Counted from the first letter of the stretch, positions 47,547 to 61,162 are shown. The stretch is 64,000 bases of DNA from Amblyornis subalaris (GCA_018881555.1 JACAXG010000008.1:1659383-1723382), one strand, 5' to 3'. Notes: a model not told the origin generated them from the letters alone. Made by a program: numbers and translations.

Positions 47547-50500
47547 CTCCCCGGCAGTGTGCTAAAAATGAGAAAATGTCTTTGTCATTTTCCCAGTTTT
47601 TTTGAGAGGGATTCTTTTTAAAATTCCTCCTATAAATGATTTGGTGGAGAAAGTCATCTCACTGCAGAGAAGGAAAATTCTCTCATAANGTCACTGAAGA
47701 AAGGTCAGGGATTGGTGGTGTTAATGGAAAAGAGAAAGGATTTCACAATTCCATTCTAATATTTGTGGTTGGTCTCCAAAAGGAGAGGTTGAAACTACAT
47801 GTTATCATTTCCAGGTTTTTGAATGTGCTTCTTTCCTCCATTTGTCTGCCTCGAGTTGTGTTCTTTTCCTATTTATTTATCTGCAGTTGAGCATCCAACA
47901 AAACGGTTTTCCTTCCTGGTGCTGANGGTGGGATGGCCTTCCCCTTAACAAAGCTGGGATGGCAAAGGAAATCAAGGGACTCTCTGAGAGGAAATAGCAC
48001 ACCAAAAATACTGTTTTATGGTTCGGGACAATCAGGCCACGTCAGAGTGTGTGAGACTCGTGGGGAGGGATGATGTGGGAAACGAGAGCAGGGACTTTGG
48101 TACCTCTGGAGTCCACTCAGGAGGGAAACGGTGCCACTGCCCTTCTGCCATCCCACAAGGCTTAAACAGGACATTTGGCACCAGGAGCAGGGCTGTGTCC
48201 CCGGGAGCGTGGATGTGTCACTCACCCCTTGTTGACATTAAACTTCCCGGAGCACTCCGACTCCTGTGATGGCAGTGACGTGTATCCTGGGAAAAGGGCT
48301 CCTGTTATCTCAAATGCCATCTGGAACGGCTCACAGACCTCGTTAGAGTGTGCCCGATTTTTATCTGTCACAGAAAGTTACAGGAGCAGTATTTTTTAAG
48401 CGATAACCGGAATAATTTGAATTCCAGTCAGCACAGCTGAGGCGTCTTTCAAAGAGTGGGATGTTCCAAGGTCTGGGCTGAAGTCAGCAGGAGTTGGTGC
48501 CGAGATTCAGGTGTCTCTCAGGAAGAGAAAGGCCCTTGGACAAGGGCAGCAGCTGAGAAAGTGNCTTTAATCTCCTTTTCATCTCCCTCGAATTTGGAAT
48601 TTTTTATTTTCCTGCCATCTCCCGTGTTCCTTAGAGCTNCTCTTTGGCAGGCTGAGGGAAGGAAGGGAGCATTGGGACTTCGGATTCCCAGTCCCTTAGG
48701 CTGTCCTTGCCCCATGCTTGGGAAGGCAGTGGTGCTGCAGAGCTCCTGCACCTTTTGGGTTCTGTTCCNGCACAGTCCCTCAGCCCAAATCCTGGAAATA
48801 ATCAGCATTTCCCACNTGAGCACTAACGTGCTAGTGGCAATTAGAATTTAACCGGAAAAATAATTTCCTAGAACAATTTCTTAATTATCTTTAGGACAAG
48901 ATGCTGGATGGTTACAGGTGATTATTTTTATTGAACAGTAAGTGCAAAGTATGAAATTACAGGAATACTGATACTGTTTGATCTGTTCACAGTCTGTGCA
49001 CCTTGTTATGGACCAAGTTCAATGAGTAGGGAAAAATCAGTGTGTGTTTAAGACATTTTGGGCACTGCATGTTTAATATGAAGAATATGCCTAAGGAAAA
49101 CCTTTGTTCAATAATTAATTTGAATTTAGAATCCAACTACTAATCCAACAGAACCATAAAGACTGGATTTGGAACTTTTTGCTTAATTAATATTCTTGAT
49201 CAACCTTTTTCTTTGAAAATCATCTCATTTTAAGAACAAAATGACTTCAAATTTCGCTGCCAGTTTTCTTTTGCTGCCTCACTCACACTCTGCTGTTGCT
49301 TTCAAACAGAAAATTGTTTTGACAGTGTCAAATACCAGGGTTGGTGCTAAGTTAAATCGGATTTTAATTCCTCACTCTGCTGCAAGTGAGCAGATCTGTT
49401 TGTTCACCANCCACTTAGCACATGACCTTGAGCAAGGCTGTGCAAGGGCTACGCTTTTGGAATAGTCGTCTCTAATTAGGAGAATTTTATTCAGCGCNGT
49501 GTGCCTTGCGGGGACTCCAGTGAGGATGCTGGAAAAACGCCTTGGTTGGGCCCTGGGTCTGCGAGGAGGAGCGCCAGCACCTCATGAATAAAGGAACTCT
49601 CCCTGACCTTGGCCACTCACTTGGAACGGAGCACAAATGCAGATTCCAGCAGAGGAACTTCTGCTTGTGGGTTCCATCCCTGAGATCCCACAGAGCTGGG
49701 AGAGCAGTCGGAACATCTCCGGGGAGCTGTGGGGCTGCTGGGAAGGTCTCTGAGAGAGAGGTGTGGTGCGCTCGTTCCCGAGGTCTGTTGGTGTTCCATG
49801 GCTCCTGGGTTTCTCTTTCCTCACCCAGCANAGGTGATCCTTCTCCCAGAGAAACTCAGTGGCACACGTGAGCTGAGCAGAGAGCTTAACTCCCAGTGCA
49901 ACNAAAGAGGAAATCCATAGTAATCACAAACACTGTGGAGAGTGTGTTGGTCGAGCAATTTTGGGGAAATATTCAGCTGAACAAGGTGAATTTGCCAAGT
50001 GTTGTGNTGAGTGTTTGGTTTCCCTGGAAGGAAGGCCAGAGCACAGCACGGGCTCACTTGTTTTAAACCCTGTGGTTTCAGTGGAGATGCAGAATTTAGC
50101 TGTAGGGACTTGGCATATCTGCCCAGCAAATCTGTACAGAAATTCTGCTTTATTTCAGCAAGGAAAANAAACTTCCTAGAGTTTGAAGGAGCGTGGTGAG
50201 GTGTGACTTTGTTAATCCCAGGAATATTTTGAGCTGCTCTGTCAGGCTGCTGCAGAGATGAGGATCCAGGAGCAGGTTGTTGGCTTCTTGCAGCAGCAGA
50301 GGAGGGCACAGTCTGGTCATCTGTCCCTAATGCAGGGAGCTAATCTGGATTTATGGACATCCTGTGCTGCATCGAGGCCAACATACCCCACCCTTCCCTA
50401 AATAAACTCCCCAGGTTTGTATTCCACGGAAATACAATCCATTCCCAATAAGGACAATTGGGGTTTTGCCANCACTGGCCACTACCACATCTCCTCTCTT

Positions 50501-51274
50501 GTCTAGTAAGTAGATGTGAGAATACAGGCAAAAAATACTGAAATAGGTGAGAGGCTTAGTCTGGTCNTAATGTGCATTAATGTGTGTCTCACTTTCTGTG
50601 CTTCATAAATAGAGATTTTTCCAGTAACTCATTAGATCCTCTGCAGGTACCAACCTGAAAGAGAGTTCTGTGCAGATTTTGTTTTCTGAAAACTAAAGCA
50701 TAAATATGGCAAATCTGATGGGGCAAGGAAAACGTCAGCGAAATAAAACTAAGAGAATACCCCAAACACTTTCACTATTTCCACAACTATTTAAAGCATT
50801 CCAAGCCAAGCCTTGCATGCGTCTCCTGCATGTCTCAGGGATGACCTGGTGCTAGTATTTAAAGGTTGCAACCAGTGTTTTTGCTGAACAATGAAGAGGG
50901 TTGTATTTTGTTATTTTTCTGCTTGCATGTTTCTCAAACACAGCAATTCATTCTAGTTCTTAATTGCTCNAATAATCTCACCTCATTGGTTTCCAACAAA
51001 GCCACCAGACTGACACTGCAACAAATTGGAAGTTCAGTGTGGAATAAAAGCTGGTGACAAAACCTGACTCCTTGTGTGGAGGTGTGAGATTCGTGGTGAA
51101 CATTATTTATTTGCTGTGCTTTGGCTCTGTGAAAACCAGAGCACGGAGTAGGACCCATCAGAGCNGATTTTTCCCCTTCTCCTCCCACTTCCAACTGGTT
51201 CTGGTTCATTCTCTTTGGTTTTGCTTTCTNTGGCCATAGTTTGCCCCAGTGATGGTGCAGCACCAGCAGCTGGG

Positions 51275-51513
51275 GTGGATTCAAACTGACAGAGCAGGGT
51301 TAGATGGGATATTGGGAAGGAATCCTTCCCTGTGAGNGTGGGGAGGCCCTGGCACAGGGTGCCCAGAGAAGCTGTGGCTGCCCCATCCCTGGAAGTGTCC
51401 AAGGCCAGGTTGGATGGGGCTTGGAGCAGCCTGGGATAGTGGAAGGTGTCCCTGCCCATGGCAGGGNTGGCACTGGATGGGCTTTAAGGTCCCTTCCAAC
51501 CCAAACCATTCCA
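51275..51513 (+). mobile_element. CR1 LINE 3'-end fragment, about 240 bp, best preserved
   Basis: This is forward CR1: GGGATATTGGGAAGGAATCC, GGCCCTGGCACAGGGTGCCC, AGAGAAGCTGTGGCTGCCCC, then GGCACTGGATGGGCTTTAAG and GTCCCTTCCAACCCAAACCA. It retains every block through the GGTCCCTTCCAACCCAAACC segment near the 3' end and looks like one of the youngest copies here. Confidence 0.97.
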
Positions 51514-54500
51514 TGCCCTGCACACACATGGATCAGGGCAGCTGTGATGAACCTGCTGGCTCATGGCTCTCCCTATTTTTATGCACATGGAAGCAGCTAT
51601 TTCTGAATAACCTTTTGGAAAAGTCTCAGAGAGANAACTGGAGCTGAGAAATCGATAGCAGAGCATTGTAAGAACTTAATAGAATATGGCACAAAAGAGA
51701 GCCCTTCCTCCAGGGCTTCCCAACCTAATTATGGAGCAAATATGTAACTGTATCAGAGACTGTTGTTGAGCTTCTAAAATTCTGTAGAAAAGTTACTATT
51801 TTCTGTTCAATTAATTAATAGCAGATTTGGGTTTCTGTGTGGTTGCCACTTTTATTGGCAGGTTTATTAACTTCCTTGCTACCACAGTTATGGATTTAAT
51901 AGACTTTNTTTTTTTCCCTCTTTAATGTGATTTTTGTTATTGTTGTTTGGGTTTTTCAATCAGTTTTACTTAATTACTGCTTAACACCTCAGAATCCTGT
52001 TGGGGGCCAGCACCCTGTTACACCAAGTGCTGTGTATTAAAGGAACAATGTGTAACCATAGTAAATAAACTCGCTTTAGGTATTCATAAAACTGGAACTT
52101 TTGAGTTGAAGCTCAGTCTGTTGCACATATATTTTGCAGTCTATTCAGTGAGGAAACATTAGATTGATTCATTAAAGTAGCTACAGACAAACTTAGCTCT
52201 TAGGTAGGTGAAAAATCCCACTGATGTTGGAGATAGACATGTGCTGATCCAGAATTCCTNGTGTACAAACCAGGCACGTGCTGCTTTTGCAGGTGAATCC
52301 AAAGAGTGTCCTACACTGAGGATACATAACCTGGAAAAATTGTTGCTTAAACATGAGTTATCCGTGTCTCTCCAAGCCTGTTACCAGCAAAATCGCCATG
52401 TGCCCAGTGGTGCNAGGGATGTAGTTTGGGATTTTTAGGAATAGGTTTAGGTACAGTCCTCTGTTCACAAGCAGCAGGAGCAGTGGGTGATCCATCTGAA
52501 AGCTTAATTATAAAGATGTTCCCAATAGAGCCAGTGTGTTCTGAGGAGTTGATTGTGGTTTCACCTAAGAAAAGTTTAGCCTTTTTTAGGAGGTACAAAC
52601 AGTTTCAGTACCCTTGAAAGAAGAGCAGAAAACAGCAGGAGCTGTCTGCCAGGCTTTGGGGCTTCCAGAAGGCTGCAGGATTGTTTGCAGATGCAGGGTT
52701 TGTTTTGTGGGATGGGAACAGAGGTCTGGCAGGAGGTAAAGGAGAAATGCATCCTGAAATGAATTATTCTCTCTTATACTACCTGTGTATTTTTCTGTAT
52801 TACAACGGGCTAATATAAATACTTGGCCAAGGTATGGATGTTAAAATCATCTATCGCCCAGGCCAAACCATATGTCTAAAGCTTTTTTGGACACCCTGAC
52901 TGTCCCACACCATGCAGAGCAGGGGCTCTGGGATGGACATCCTGACTCCCTGTCCTTCACTCCCAGGAAGCCACCTGTGCTTCTCTTACCTGGTATTTGT
53001 GCACCAGCTGCACCAGTTACACAAGAAAAGAAATTTTTCCTTACGTAATGTTCTGCCTTCCACGGAAGCGAGGGTGGATTTTCTTTTCCCCCTTTTTTTA
53101 GCTTCTCTGGAACCTTTGTTCTCTGCAGAAGGAGGAGAAAGGGAGCAGCAGAGTAGCAGGAAAAAAGGGAAGAGGCTCCTGCCTGCAGATGAGCAGGATG
53201 GGGGACAGTCAGTGATCCCACCAGCTGGAATTCTGGCTGCCTGCTCCCCAGCCTTTGGAAGCTGGACTGCAGCAGCGTTAGAGGGACTGTTTCTGTGTGC
53301 AAATACTGCTCAAATTAATAATGATTGCTGGGATCAGTAACCACTGGAGTCAGTGGTAGCTAATTCTGTGCTTCTGAGAAGGATGCACAATCTTTTGTTG
53401 CTGGCCTTATGTGATTGGAGCCTGGCAATTCATCTCCTCACAAACACGGCAGTGCTTGGAAATATTGCTTGTATGAGTGTTTGTACATGTATTTGTTTTG
53501 CATTATTAATACATAAGCCTTTTTTCAGCAGCTTTTAGTGAATTACTGAGTCTTGACAGCAATAATCATATTTACTTGGCAATTTTTTTTTAAACCCTGC
53601 TGTGTCCTTCAGAGTTTTTGAGCTCTCATCTGTTGTTCTCAGGTTCGAATAAACACACGGACACAGCTGTCAGGGTTCTCCAACAGGCAGAGGCCAAAAT
53701 GGAGGACGAGGTGAGGAGGAAGAGAGAGCTGGCCTCTGCCCTCATTTTATTTATATGTTTTCTAAATTCACCGTGGATTGGAGGATGGAGATACCACCTC
53801 TTGCTGTCCACTGGTTAGTAATAATGTCTATCACATAGGTTAGGAATTCATAACAATCTTTGCCGTTAGGTCGACAATTCATGTTTACACAAAAGTGCGT
53901 GAGAAACTATTTCGCTGAACTAAAAACACTGCACATCTGAAGAACTGCAAAATGCAAGGCCACACTCATCTCTTTCAGTGCTGTTATATTTGTAGCGACT
54001 TTTAAAAAATGCTGAGGTCTGAACTTCATTCTCTAAATGTGGAGAACACCACCAAAAAGGGTTAGTTATTTTTTTCTGAGCTGGATAAAGTAGTGAGATG
54101 ATGGATGTGCCCTTCTCCTAGAGTGTTTACAGGTGTTCATGTGGACCATTGCTCCATAATCCTGCTGCTGGCAAGAGAGAGGTTGTGGCAGGGATGGAGT
54201 CAGACCCTTGTGCTTCTCCCCTTCCATTGCTCTGGTTCTGCCAACTCCTGTTTTCCTCTCCAAACAAAACGAGACAACTTCCAAGTGACTGATGATCATC
54301 NCTTTTTTCCTTGCCTTAGCTACTAACAAGCAGGTTCACTGCTGAAACACCTGACCTTCGGTGGTCAGATGGAATAAAATCAGGAGAGCTGGAGCCCATC
54401 AAACCCATTTGTGCAGTGGATTGAGAGGGGAACAAATTGGGTACTTCAGAAAGCAATTCTGGGCAATCAGACTGGTGGTTTGGGTTATTTAGTAATTGAT

Positions 54501-57500
54501 AAGCCTGAACTCTTGTTTGAGGATACTGAATTGTTATTAAGGATCTGTCTGAAGCTCCTTGACACTCTCATCAGGATGCCCATAAAATGCAGTAATTAAT
54601 CTACAAAACCTGAAGTGTGCAGGGATTGACTGCCTGCTTGTTCACATCCAGTCAAAAAAGAGTCACCAATTGATGGCTGAGTTGTGCAGCAGGGCTGGTG
54701 TGGNACCCCCTGAGCAGGGTTTGTGTGACACTGCTGGGTGCATCCGTCTGGGGGATCCCCTCATCTCCCAACAACCATCCCTTTGTATAATGAACAAAAC
54801 CAAATGTTCCTCTGTGGAGAACAGCTTGGTAACAGTGTGGGCACCTGCAGCTCTTCCCCCACAGTGTGGAGGGGACACAGAGGAACCAATCTCATCACTT
54901 GAGCACTTAAAAATGCCTCGCCTAAAGTTCCTAATTAGAGAAGTGATCTTTCATTAGCTCTATGTAGATATGTTGTGCTATTCTTCTGGAAACCCAAAAG
55001 CCCACTGGCTCTTCACAAGGGTATATCAGGAACAGCCTCAACTCCTCCATCATTTGTCTTTGCCCAACTGTGGTTTGGGCTCTTTAAACGCTGGAATTCT
55101 TTGAAAGGAAATTTCCAGGCTAGAATCTGATTTCAGATGATCTAGAAAGAAAAAANAGAGATTTTCCTTCTGTCCAGCCACAGTAGCAAGGGAGGGTTGT
55201 TTCCAGCTGGATAATTAATCCCTTCTGCTCCTTCACCTGCAGGATGGAAGCCTTTTGGTCTGATATGGAAATATCTTTCTAGGGAATCAAATTACAAAGC
55301 GAGTGCCCCACTTTTGATGCTTTTAAGGACCATTCCCCGGGGAGTACTCTGGGGCCTGCATGTGCCATCTGCCATCTGAACCTTGGGAACGGTGCCACTG
55401 GGCTTCCTGATCCGTGAGCACNTGCCTTACGTGCCTCGTTATCTCCCTCTGGGATGTGATGGAGATTGGGAAGGGGGAGGGGTGTTGATAAGCCTTCCCA
55501 GAGTGTTCCTAGAAAGATGAGGATAAGTGTGCTAATAAAATGAGTAATTTCATTTTCTCGCTGTCACTCCAAATTCACACTAAATAAAGGGTCTGTGCCT
55601 TCTGAATGATTTTAGCGATAACACACGACCAAATCAAGACAATCAATAATTAGATTTATGCATAAAGGCAAGCTGCTTTTTACTGGAAGATTGCTGGGAA
55701 CAGCCCAGGCAGCACTCCCACTGTGCCTGCCTGGGCTGGGGAAGAGCTTCCCGAGCTGTTCATCACTGCCCAGGGGCCAGCCCTGGGCATCCAGAGCCTT
55801 GTCTGCCTCTTCCAGCACTGCCTGAGCTGCAGAGAGCACAAGAGCTGCCATTCCCTTCCATTCCCTTCCCTCTGGCTGCTCTCCCATGGCTGGAAGCCGA
55901 GCGCTGCCGCGGTGCCCACAGAGGGACCATTGGCAGCCACGTNTCCAGAGCCCCTGGAGCAGAGCTGGAGGCAGCACAGGGTATTGTCTGGGAGGCAGGA
56001 GGGGCTGGCCAGGCTCCCTCCACTCTCCAGCTGGAGCGTGGAAAACTTGTTCACTCACTCATAGAGATAGTCCAGCACATGGCAGGAAAATAGGGAAAAT
56101 CCCATTTTCAATCACCCACAGGCACATCCTGCAGCTTAGATGAAATGCTTTGGTGCTCTGTTCTGATGCGTTTCAGGTTTTTTCCTTTTAAATCTGCAGA
56201 AATTGTTGCCTTCGAATACCTTGCAGTTGAGAGCCTTCCTTTTGGCTGGGTTTGGCGAGTTGTGATACCCTGGCTCCTGCTGACACAGCGGGATCCTCTC
56301 GGCTGGAGAGGTGCAAAGGTACTTGACAGTTTCCTCTTCTCCCACTTAGGAGAATCNAAATCCCAGAAACAAGTCAATCTCATCCAGGCCCTCCCTTCAG
56401 GGAACTGTTCAATAATTCAAGNGCACAATTCAGGTAAAATCCTGAAGTAAAGCAAAGCTCTTGCCTTGCCCAGCTATAGCCACAAGCACCTCGTTCTTTG
56501 CCTCATCTTCCCCAGCTTTGCCTGTTTGTGGATCCTGGCATTTAAAATGATCTTAGGGTGATTATCTTGACTTTCAAATCTCAGGCTCTCGTCTTCACNA
56601 TTCAAATGTGTTGTTTACTGTATTTATGAAGAAGTGTTTAGGTCAACTAAGGTAAAATATCCACTGACAGAGATATTACTTGGAAAACTGGCACATTTGG
56701 GAAGGGGATGAATTCATACTTTCCTGTGTAGAACATGGTCACAATACTTAGGTCATAATGTAGCACATGGTCATAAACTCACTGTGGGTGAGTTTTTTTG
56801 AACTCTGATGCTCATTATTATCAGGGCCTTTTGACAAATTCCATTTTCAAAATGCTTCTAGAAGAAGTTTTGTTCTTGTATTTTTGTTTCTGTTTAGTTC
56901 TGACTGTTGGTAAACACCACAGAAGAAGATCCAGTAAAGAGACAGATGCTGACTTAGTGGGTTACACAGTTTGAATGACAAACCAAGATCAACAGATCAT
57001 TATTTTTCACAGCAAGCAGAGAGAAATGGCTGATTTTAGTGCCAACCTGTGCTGATAGGAGCTCTTGTGCTCCAGAATGCAGCACAACAGGAGCAGCTCT
57101 CCTGCACTATTCCGAGCTTTGCTCTGTTTGATTGCAATTACGTTTTTGATATTCAGGCCACTTCCAGTTTGCCACTGCAAAAAGGAGGCTGATGACCTCA
57201 TCTGCTCTCATTGAATGAGAAAGAATAAGTCATTACATATTATCAAATATTTATTTTAATTTTCTCCGTTTCTACTAATTTTGGGGCTTTATTCCCAACT
57301 TATTTAGTTGCTTAGAGCAGCTTAATGAAGTGAAGGCAACGTGGTCTTTTGCTCTCTTTTGATATCCCTTATTGTTAAACAGCTCTACACTAAATCTTGA
57401 TGTAATTCAAAGTATTCTGCTGCAGTTGCACATTGTCCGATGTCTTCAGAAATCCCACTGTGTCCTCAGCTTCTTAAGGAAAAAAATATTTTTTTCNTTA

Positions 57501-58330
57501 AGAATAAGTGATTCGGAACAAATTCAGTGCTCATGGAGAGCAGCTTTGGAGGCTTTTCCCAGCATTCCAGTGGCTTGAGCAAGTATCAGATGTTTTCCAT
57601 TGACCATCTTGTTATACATATGGATACAGTGATAGCGCAGTTCAAAATACTTTGTGATTATGAGATGGATTAAAGGAGCATGTGGAAATGCCAGACAGTA
57701 TTTATTTTACATTTCTGTGTTTGACTNGTGAGGATTGAGTGATAATTGGCTGAAGGAAATACTTATTTCTGTTTCATTCATCATATGTTATCGTCATCAA
57801 ATCTGTTCCTATGAGTGTTTTCACATTTCTCAGCCTGGTTTTCTCCTTGCCTTCTCTGGCCAGCTGATGAAACACGTGCACTGTCTCCATTTTAAACCCA
57901 GGTTTTGACTTAATTCTTGCAGACAGGAGCTGAGGACTTTGCTCTGAGCAGCTGGTCCGGTGAAAGCTCTTGGAAAGCACAGTCACACCCTGCCAGTAAC
58001 TCCCAGCTCGAGGAGCTGGTGCTGCCTGGAAATCTGGGCACTCCAGGAATTGCTTTATTGCTCTCCTGGAGAGCAAAAGCTGCTCTGGAAATTTGTTCCC
58101 CCAGCAAGGGCTGTTTGACCTGGCCACTCTGGTGTTGTGCTNGTAAATTCTCAGCCACTGGGGATTGCTTAAGGTTGGGACATCCTGATAAAGTGAGGCT
58201 GTGCCGTGGGACTGCGTAAATTCAGCGTGTTTTTCTGGGACTGCTGCACTGCCTGTTATCTTCCCANNGNCTTCCCTGGCCTTGCCCTCTTATGTTTCCT
58301 CTGGAAATGATGTAACAAAACATTACATTA

Positions 58331-58357
58331 TGGCTCCAGTCCGTGTCACTGGAGCCA
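58331..58357. repeat. Perfect 10-bp inverted repeat with 7-base loop
   Basis: TGGCTCCAGT (58331-58340) and ACTGGAGCCA (58348-58357) are exact reverse complements separated by CCGTGTC. The stem is GC-containing and would be stable in RNA or single-stranded DNA. Pairing does not extend beyond 10 bp. Confidence 0.95.
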
Positions 58358-59974
58358 GCCTGGACTGCCAGGACATTGGAAGTGCCCCAGCAGCTCCCAA
58401 ATGCTGTGACCAGAGGAATTGTCCCGCCCCGACAGTGACACTGGAGTCATTTGCTTTGGAAGAGTGAAAGGTTTGAGACAGAGGTGTCATTTCAGCACAT
58501 GGGCACCTGATTTTCAGACACAGGCAATAAACTCTGTTGGCAGGGGAGGGATTTTAGGCCCACACATTGCCGTGTTGGGCCATCAGATGATCCTTGGCAA
58601 GATAAGCCTGGATGTTGGAGTGTGAAGGCTCTGAGTGGCCAGCAGAGCTCCTGACACCTGTGGAATATCCCTCCCATTGGTGGCCCTGTGCTACTGGAGG
58701 CTGCAGCCACGTGAATCCAACTGATGCTACAAAAGGTCATGGTTTTTCCTAAATCTCTTCTTGCTTTTATTCCTTGTAAGTAAATTATCTTTAATTTAAA
58801 CATCCTTAATACTTGGAATTAACCAGTAATTGTGTGAGCTAGTTAGGTGTGTTTAGCACCAATCCTGCCTAATGTGAACGAGCAGTCACTCACCCTCTCT
58901 CTGCTGACCTTATGCCACTGCTTCTAGAAGAAAATGTCTTCTAATAAATGGCTTTCAGGCAGAAAAAAGTGTTTATTGTGGTTTTGATAGTGTACGTGGG
59001 CAGGAGGGTGCAGGAGGATGGCCAGCCAAGCTGATCCCCCCTCACTGCTGCTGAATCACTGCAGCCATCTTCAGAATGCTTAATTAAAACCCAGGAAAAT
59101 GGATGAAAAAATTAATTTCCTATTGTAGTTTAGATGACGGATTATTGAAGATGTTTTGAAGACGCCATAAATCTGGTGCTGATAATGAAACCTTTGAACC
59201 AGAGGGCTGGGTTACATCAATATTGATCAATGGCCAGCTGGATAAACCATAAACATCAAAAGCCTTAGAGCCGGGAGGTGAAACTTCTGAGCAGCTCCTG
59301 AACTGTGTGTGCTTCCATCAAATCATCCCCAAAGTCAGAGGCACGAGGTTAGAGCCCAGCATGCTGTGCCTGGCAGATGCATCGTTCCCTTTCCAGATAA
59401 AATACTGTCCTCCTGCTGCTGCCCTTCCTCCTCCCCGGGATCAGCCATCCCCAGCACAGCTCTGAGCCTCCTCGCTTGGCTTCCAAATCTGCTTTGCTCT
59501 GCGGTAGCATCTCTGAGCAGAACTGTGTGTGCTGAAAGTAAAGGAAAAAGCCAGCATGTTATTAATGTCTCAGATATTGTGATTTCAGGCAAAGGCAGGG
59601 TTTAAGAAGGGCTCTTTTCCTGGTGCTTGTGAGAGGACAGAACTTGTCTGCTTGGACCTGTTTGTGAGCCTCCATGGGGAATCTTCCTGGTAGATCTGAC
59701 AGCCTGTGAAACCGTGACATTGGTGTCAGATCATCCTGGTGACCTTCGTACGCCTTCCCCTCTCCCTTTCCGGATTTCAGCATGGATAGAGCTGGCAGAG
59801 CTTCCGTAGGCTGTGAGGGTTGGGAATGACTTCCTGCAAGGAATCAGTTCAGAAATTGCATGTTCTTTGAGAGAGCACAGAATTCTCTTAATAAGAAATA
59901 GTTGTAAGATAATAGAGTATTTCAAAAGAGAAGTTGTTGTGTCACATCTGAAGTAGTGTGACAAGTGGCCCAGG

Positions 59975-60068
59975 GACCTTCTAGTGGAAGGCGTCCCTGC
60001 CCAAGGAAAGGGGTTGGAATGAGCTTTAAGGTCCCTCCCAACCCAAATCATTTATGATTCTGTGAAAT
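59975..60068 (+). mobile_element. CR1 LINE 3'-terminal fragment
   Basis: The segment reads CTAGTGGAAGGCGTCCCTGC, then GGAATGAGCTTTAAGGTCCC, TCCCAACCCAAATCATTTAT and GATTCTGTGAAA. This is a forward CR1 3' end that keeps the terminal GATTCTGTG. Confidence 0.9.
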
Positions 60069-60777
60069 ACTCTCAAGGTGATGAAGAAAACAGGCCCTGG
60101 CTTTTGGAAGAAATCTGATTCAATATTGTGGGTTTCAAGATCAGGAGAGCCCTAATGCAAAAGGAAGAGATGACTTCAACTGGTGTAGTGGGAAGGAGGT
60201 GTTTTCTAGTCTTTTGATTATGGTGCTGATCTGAATAGAAACACCCAAATCTATTTTGATGTGATGATTGGAAACAAAGCTAACTGAGTTTCCAGAAGTG
60301 CCAATCATACCCCAGACAAATTTATTTCCCTCTGTCATAAAACTGTACCACCCACTGAAATTAAACCCTTTTTCCTTTGGTGTGTCAGGTAGAAGCATTC
60401 TTGAGCTGAATTTCAAGCAGTCTTTGTCCCTCTCAGTATTCAGTTTGGATTTTGGTGGAATTAAGATGCACTGGGAGTTTGGCAGTGACTCCTCATTATA
60501 AATCTGTGCTCGGGAGCCCCAGCGCGCACAGCGAGGGTCGCTACTCGCAGAGCATATTTGTTTTCTGTTTTTTAACCTGCTCAGATTCAAATGTAACTCT
60601 GTTCTTCTCGCTGTTTAACTTGATTTCAAACAGTTGGAACGATCAAGCCGAAAGTGCCTCTTGTAACGCAGAATGCAAACCGTGGCTGGAATCTGTTACA
60701 GGAAAACCCCGCTTGATGCTTGCCCTTTAAAAGCAAAACTTCGTAAAAGTTTCCAGAAGTTTGCTTTGATCTCATGT

Positions 60778-61055
60778 CACAGAATCCCAGAATCACTGAG
60801 GCTGGAAAAGCCCTCCNAGCCCATAGAGTCCAAGCTGTGCCTGATGCCCACCTTGTTCCCAGCCCAGAGCACTGATTGCCANGTCCAGTCCTTCCCTGGA
60901 CACCTCCAGGAATGGGGACTCCAAACCTCGCTGGGCAGTTCCAATGCCTGACAGCCCTTTCCATCAGGAAATTCTTCCTCATGCCCAACCTGAACCTCCC
61001 CTGGCACAGCTTGAGGCCATTTTCTCTTGTCCTGTCCCTTGTTCTCTGGGACATC
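60778..61055 (-). mobile_element. CR1 LINE fragment, about 280 bp, second subfamily
   Basis: The plus strand reads CACAGAATCCCAGAATCACT, GAGGCTGGAAAAGCCCTCC, then ACACCTCCAGGAATGGGGAC, TTCCAATGCCTGACAGCCCT and a CTTGTCCTGTCCCTTGTTCT block. It is reverse-complement CR1 of the GAGGCTGGAAAAG type and the longest CR1 piece here. Confidence 0.93.
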
Positions 61056-61071
61056 TGAGTTTTCGCCCCAA

Positions 61072-61162
61072 ATCACAGAATCCCAGAATGGTTTGGGTTG
61101 GAAGGGACCTCAAAGATCATCTCGTTCCAAGCCCCTGCCGTGGACAAGGACACCTTCCATGC
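61072..61162 (-). mobile_element. CR1 LINE 3'-end fragment, tandem to the previous one
   Basis: The plus strand reads AATCACAGAATCCCAGAATG, GTTTGGGTTGGAAGGGACCT and CGTTCCAAGCCCCTGCCGTG. This is reverse-complement CR1 of the common GGTTTGGGTTGG type, lying about 15 bases from a CR1 of a different type in the same orientation. Confidence 0.93.

Larger units (their letters stand above)
36901..51270. other. Gene-free intergenic block with AT-rich candidate conserved elements
   Basis: No recognisable coding exon is present. The block contains CR1 fragments at 40645-40745 and 44260-44397, small tandem repeats at 38595-38646 and 45229-45264, a T17 tract at 47530-47546, and AT-rich, repeat-free stretches at about 37080-37400 and 38880-39040 that look like candidate regulatory elements. 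Open frames are short and unrecognised. Confidence 0.6.

Noticed and set aside
53641..53660. GGTTCGAAT, resembling a tRNA B box
   Set aside because: The following bases do not continue as a T arm, and no acceptor stem, D arm or anticodon arm could be folded around it.
60141..60590. 149-codon minus-strand frame
   Set aside because: No domain or family is recognisable and no promoter or splice context is visible.
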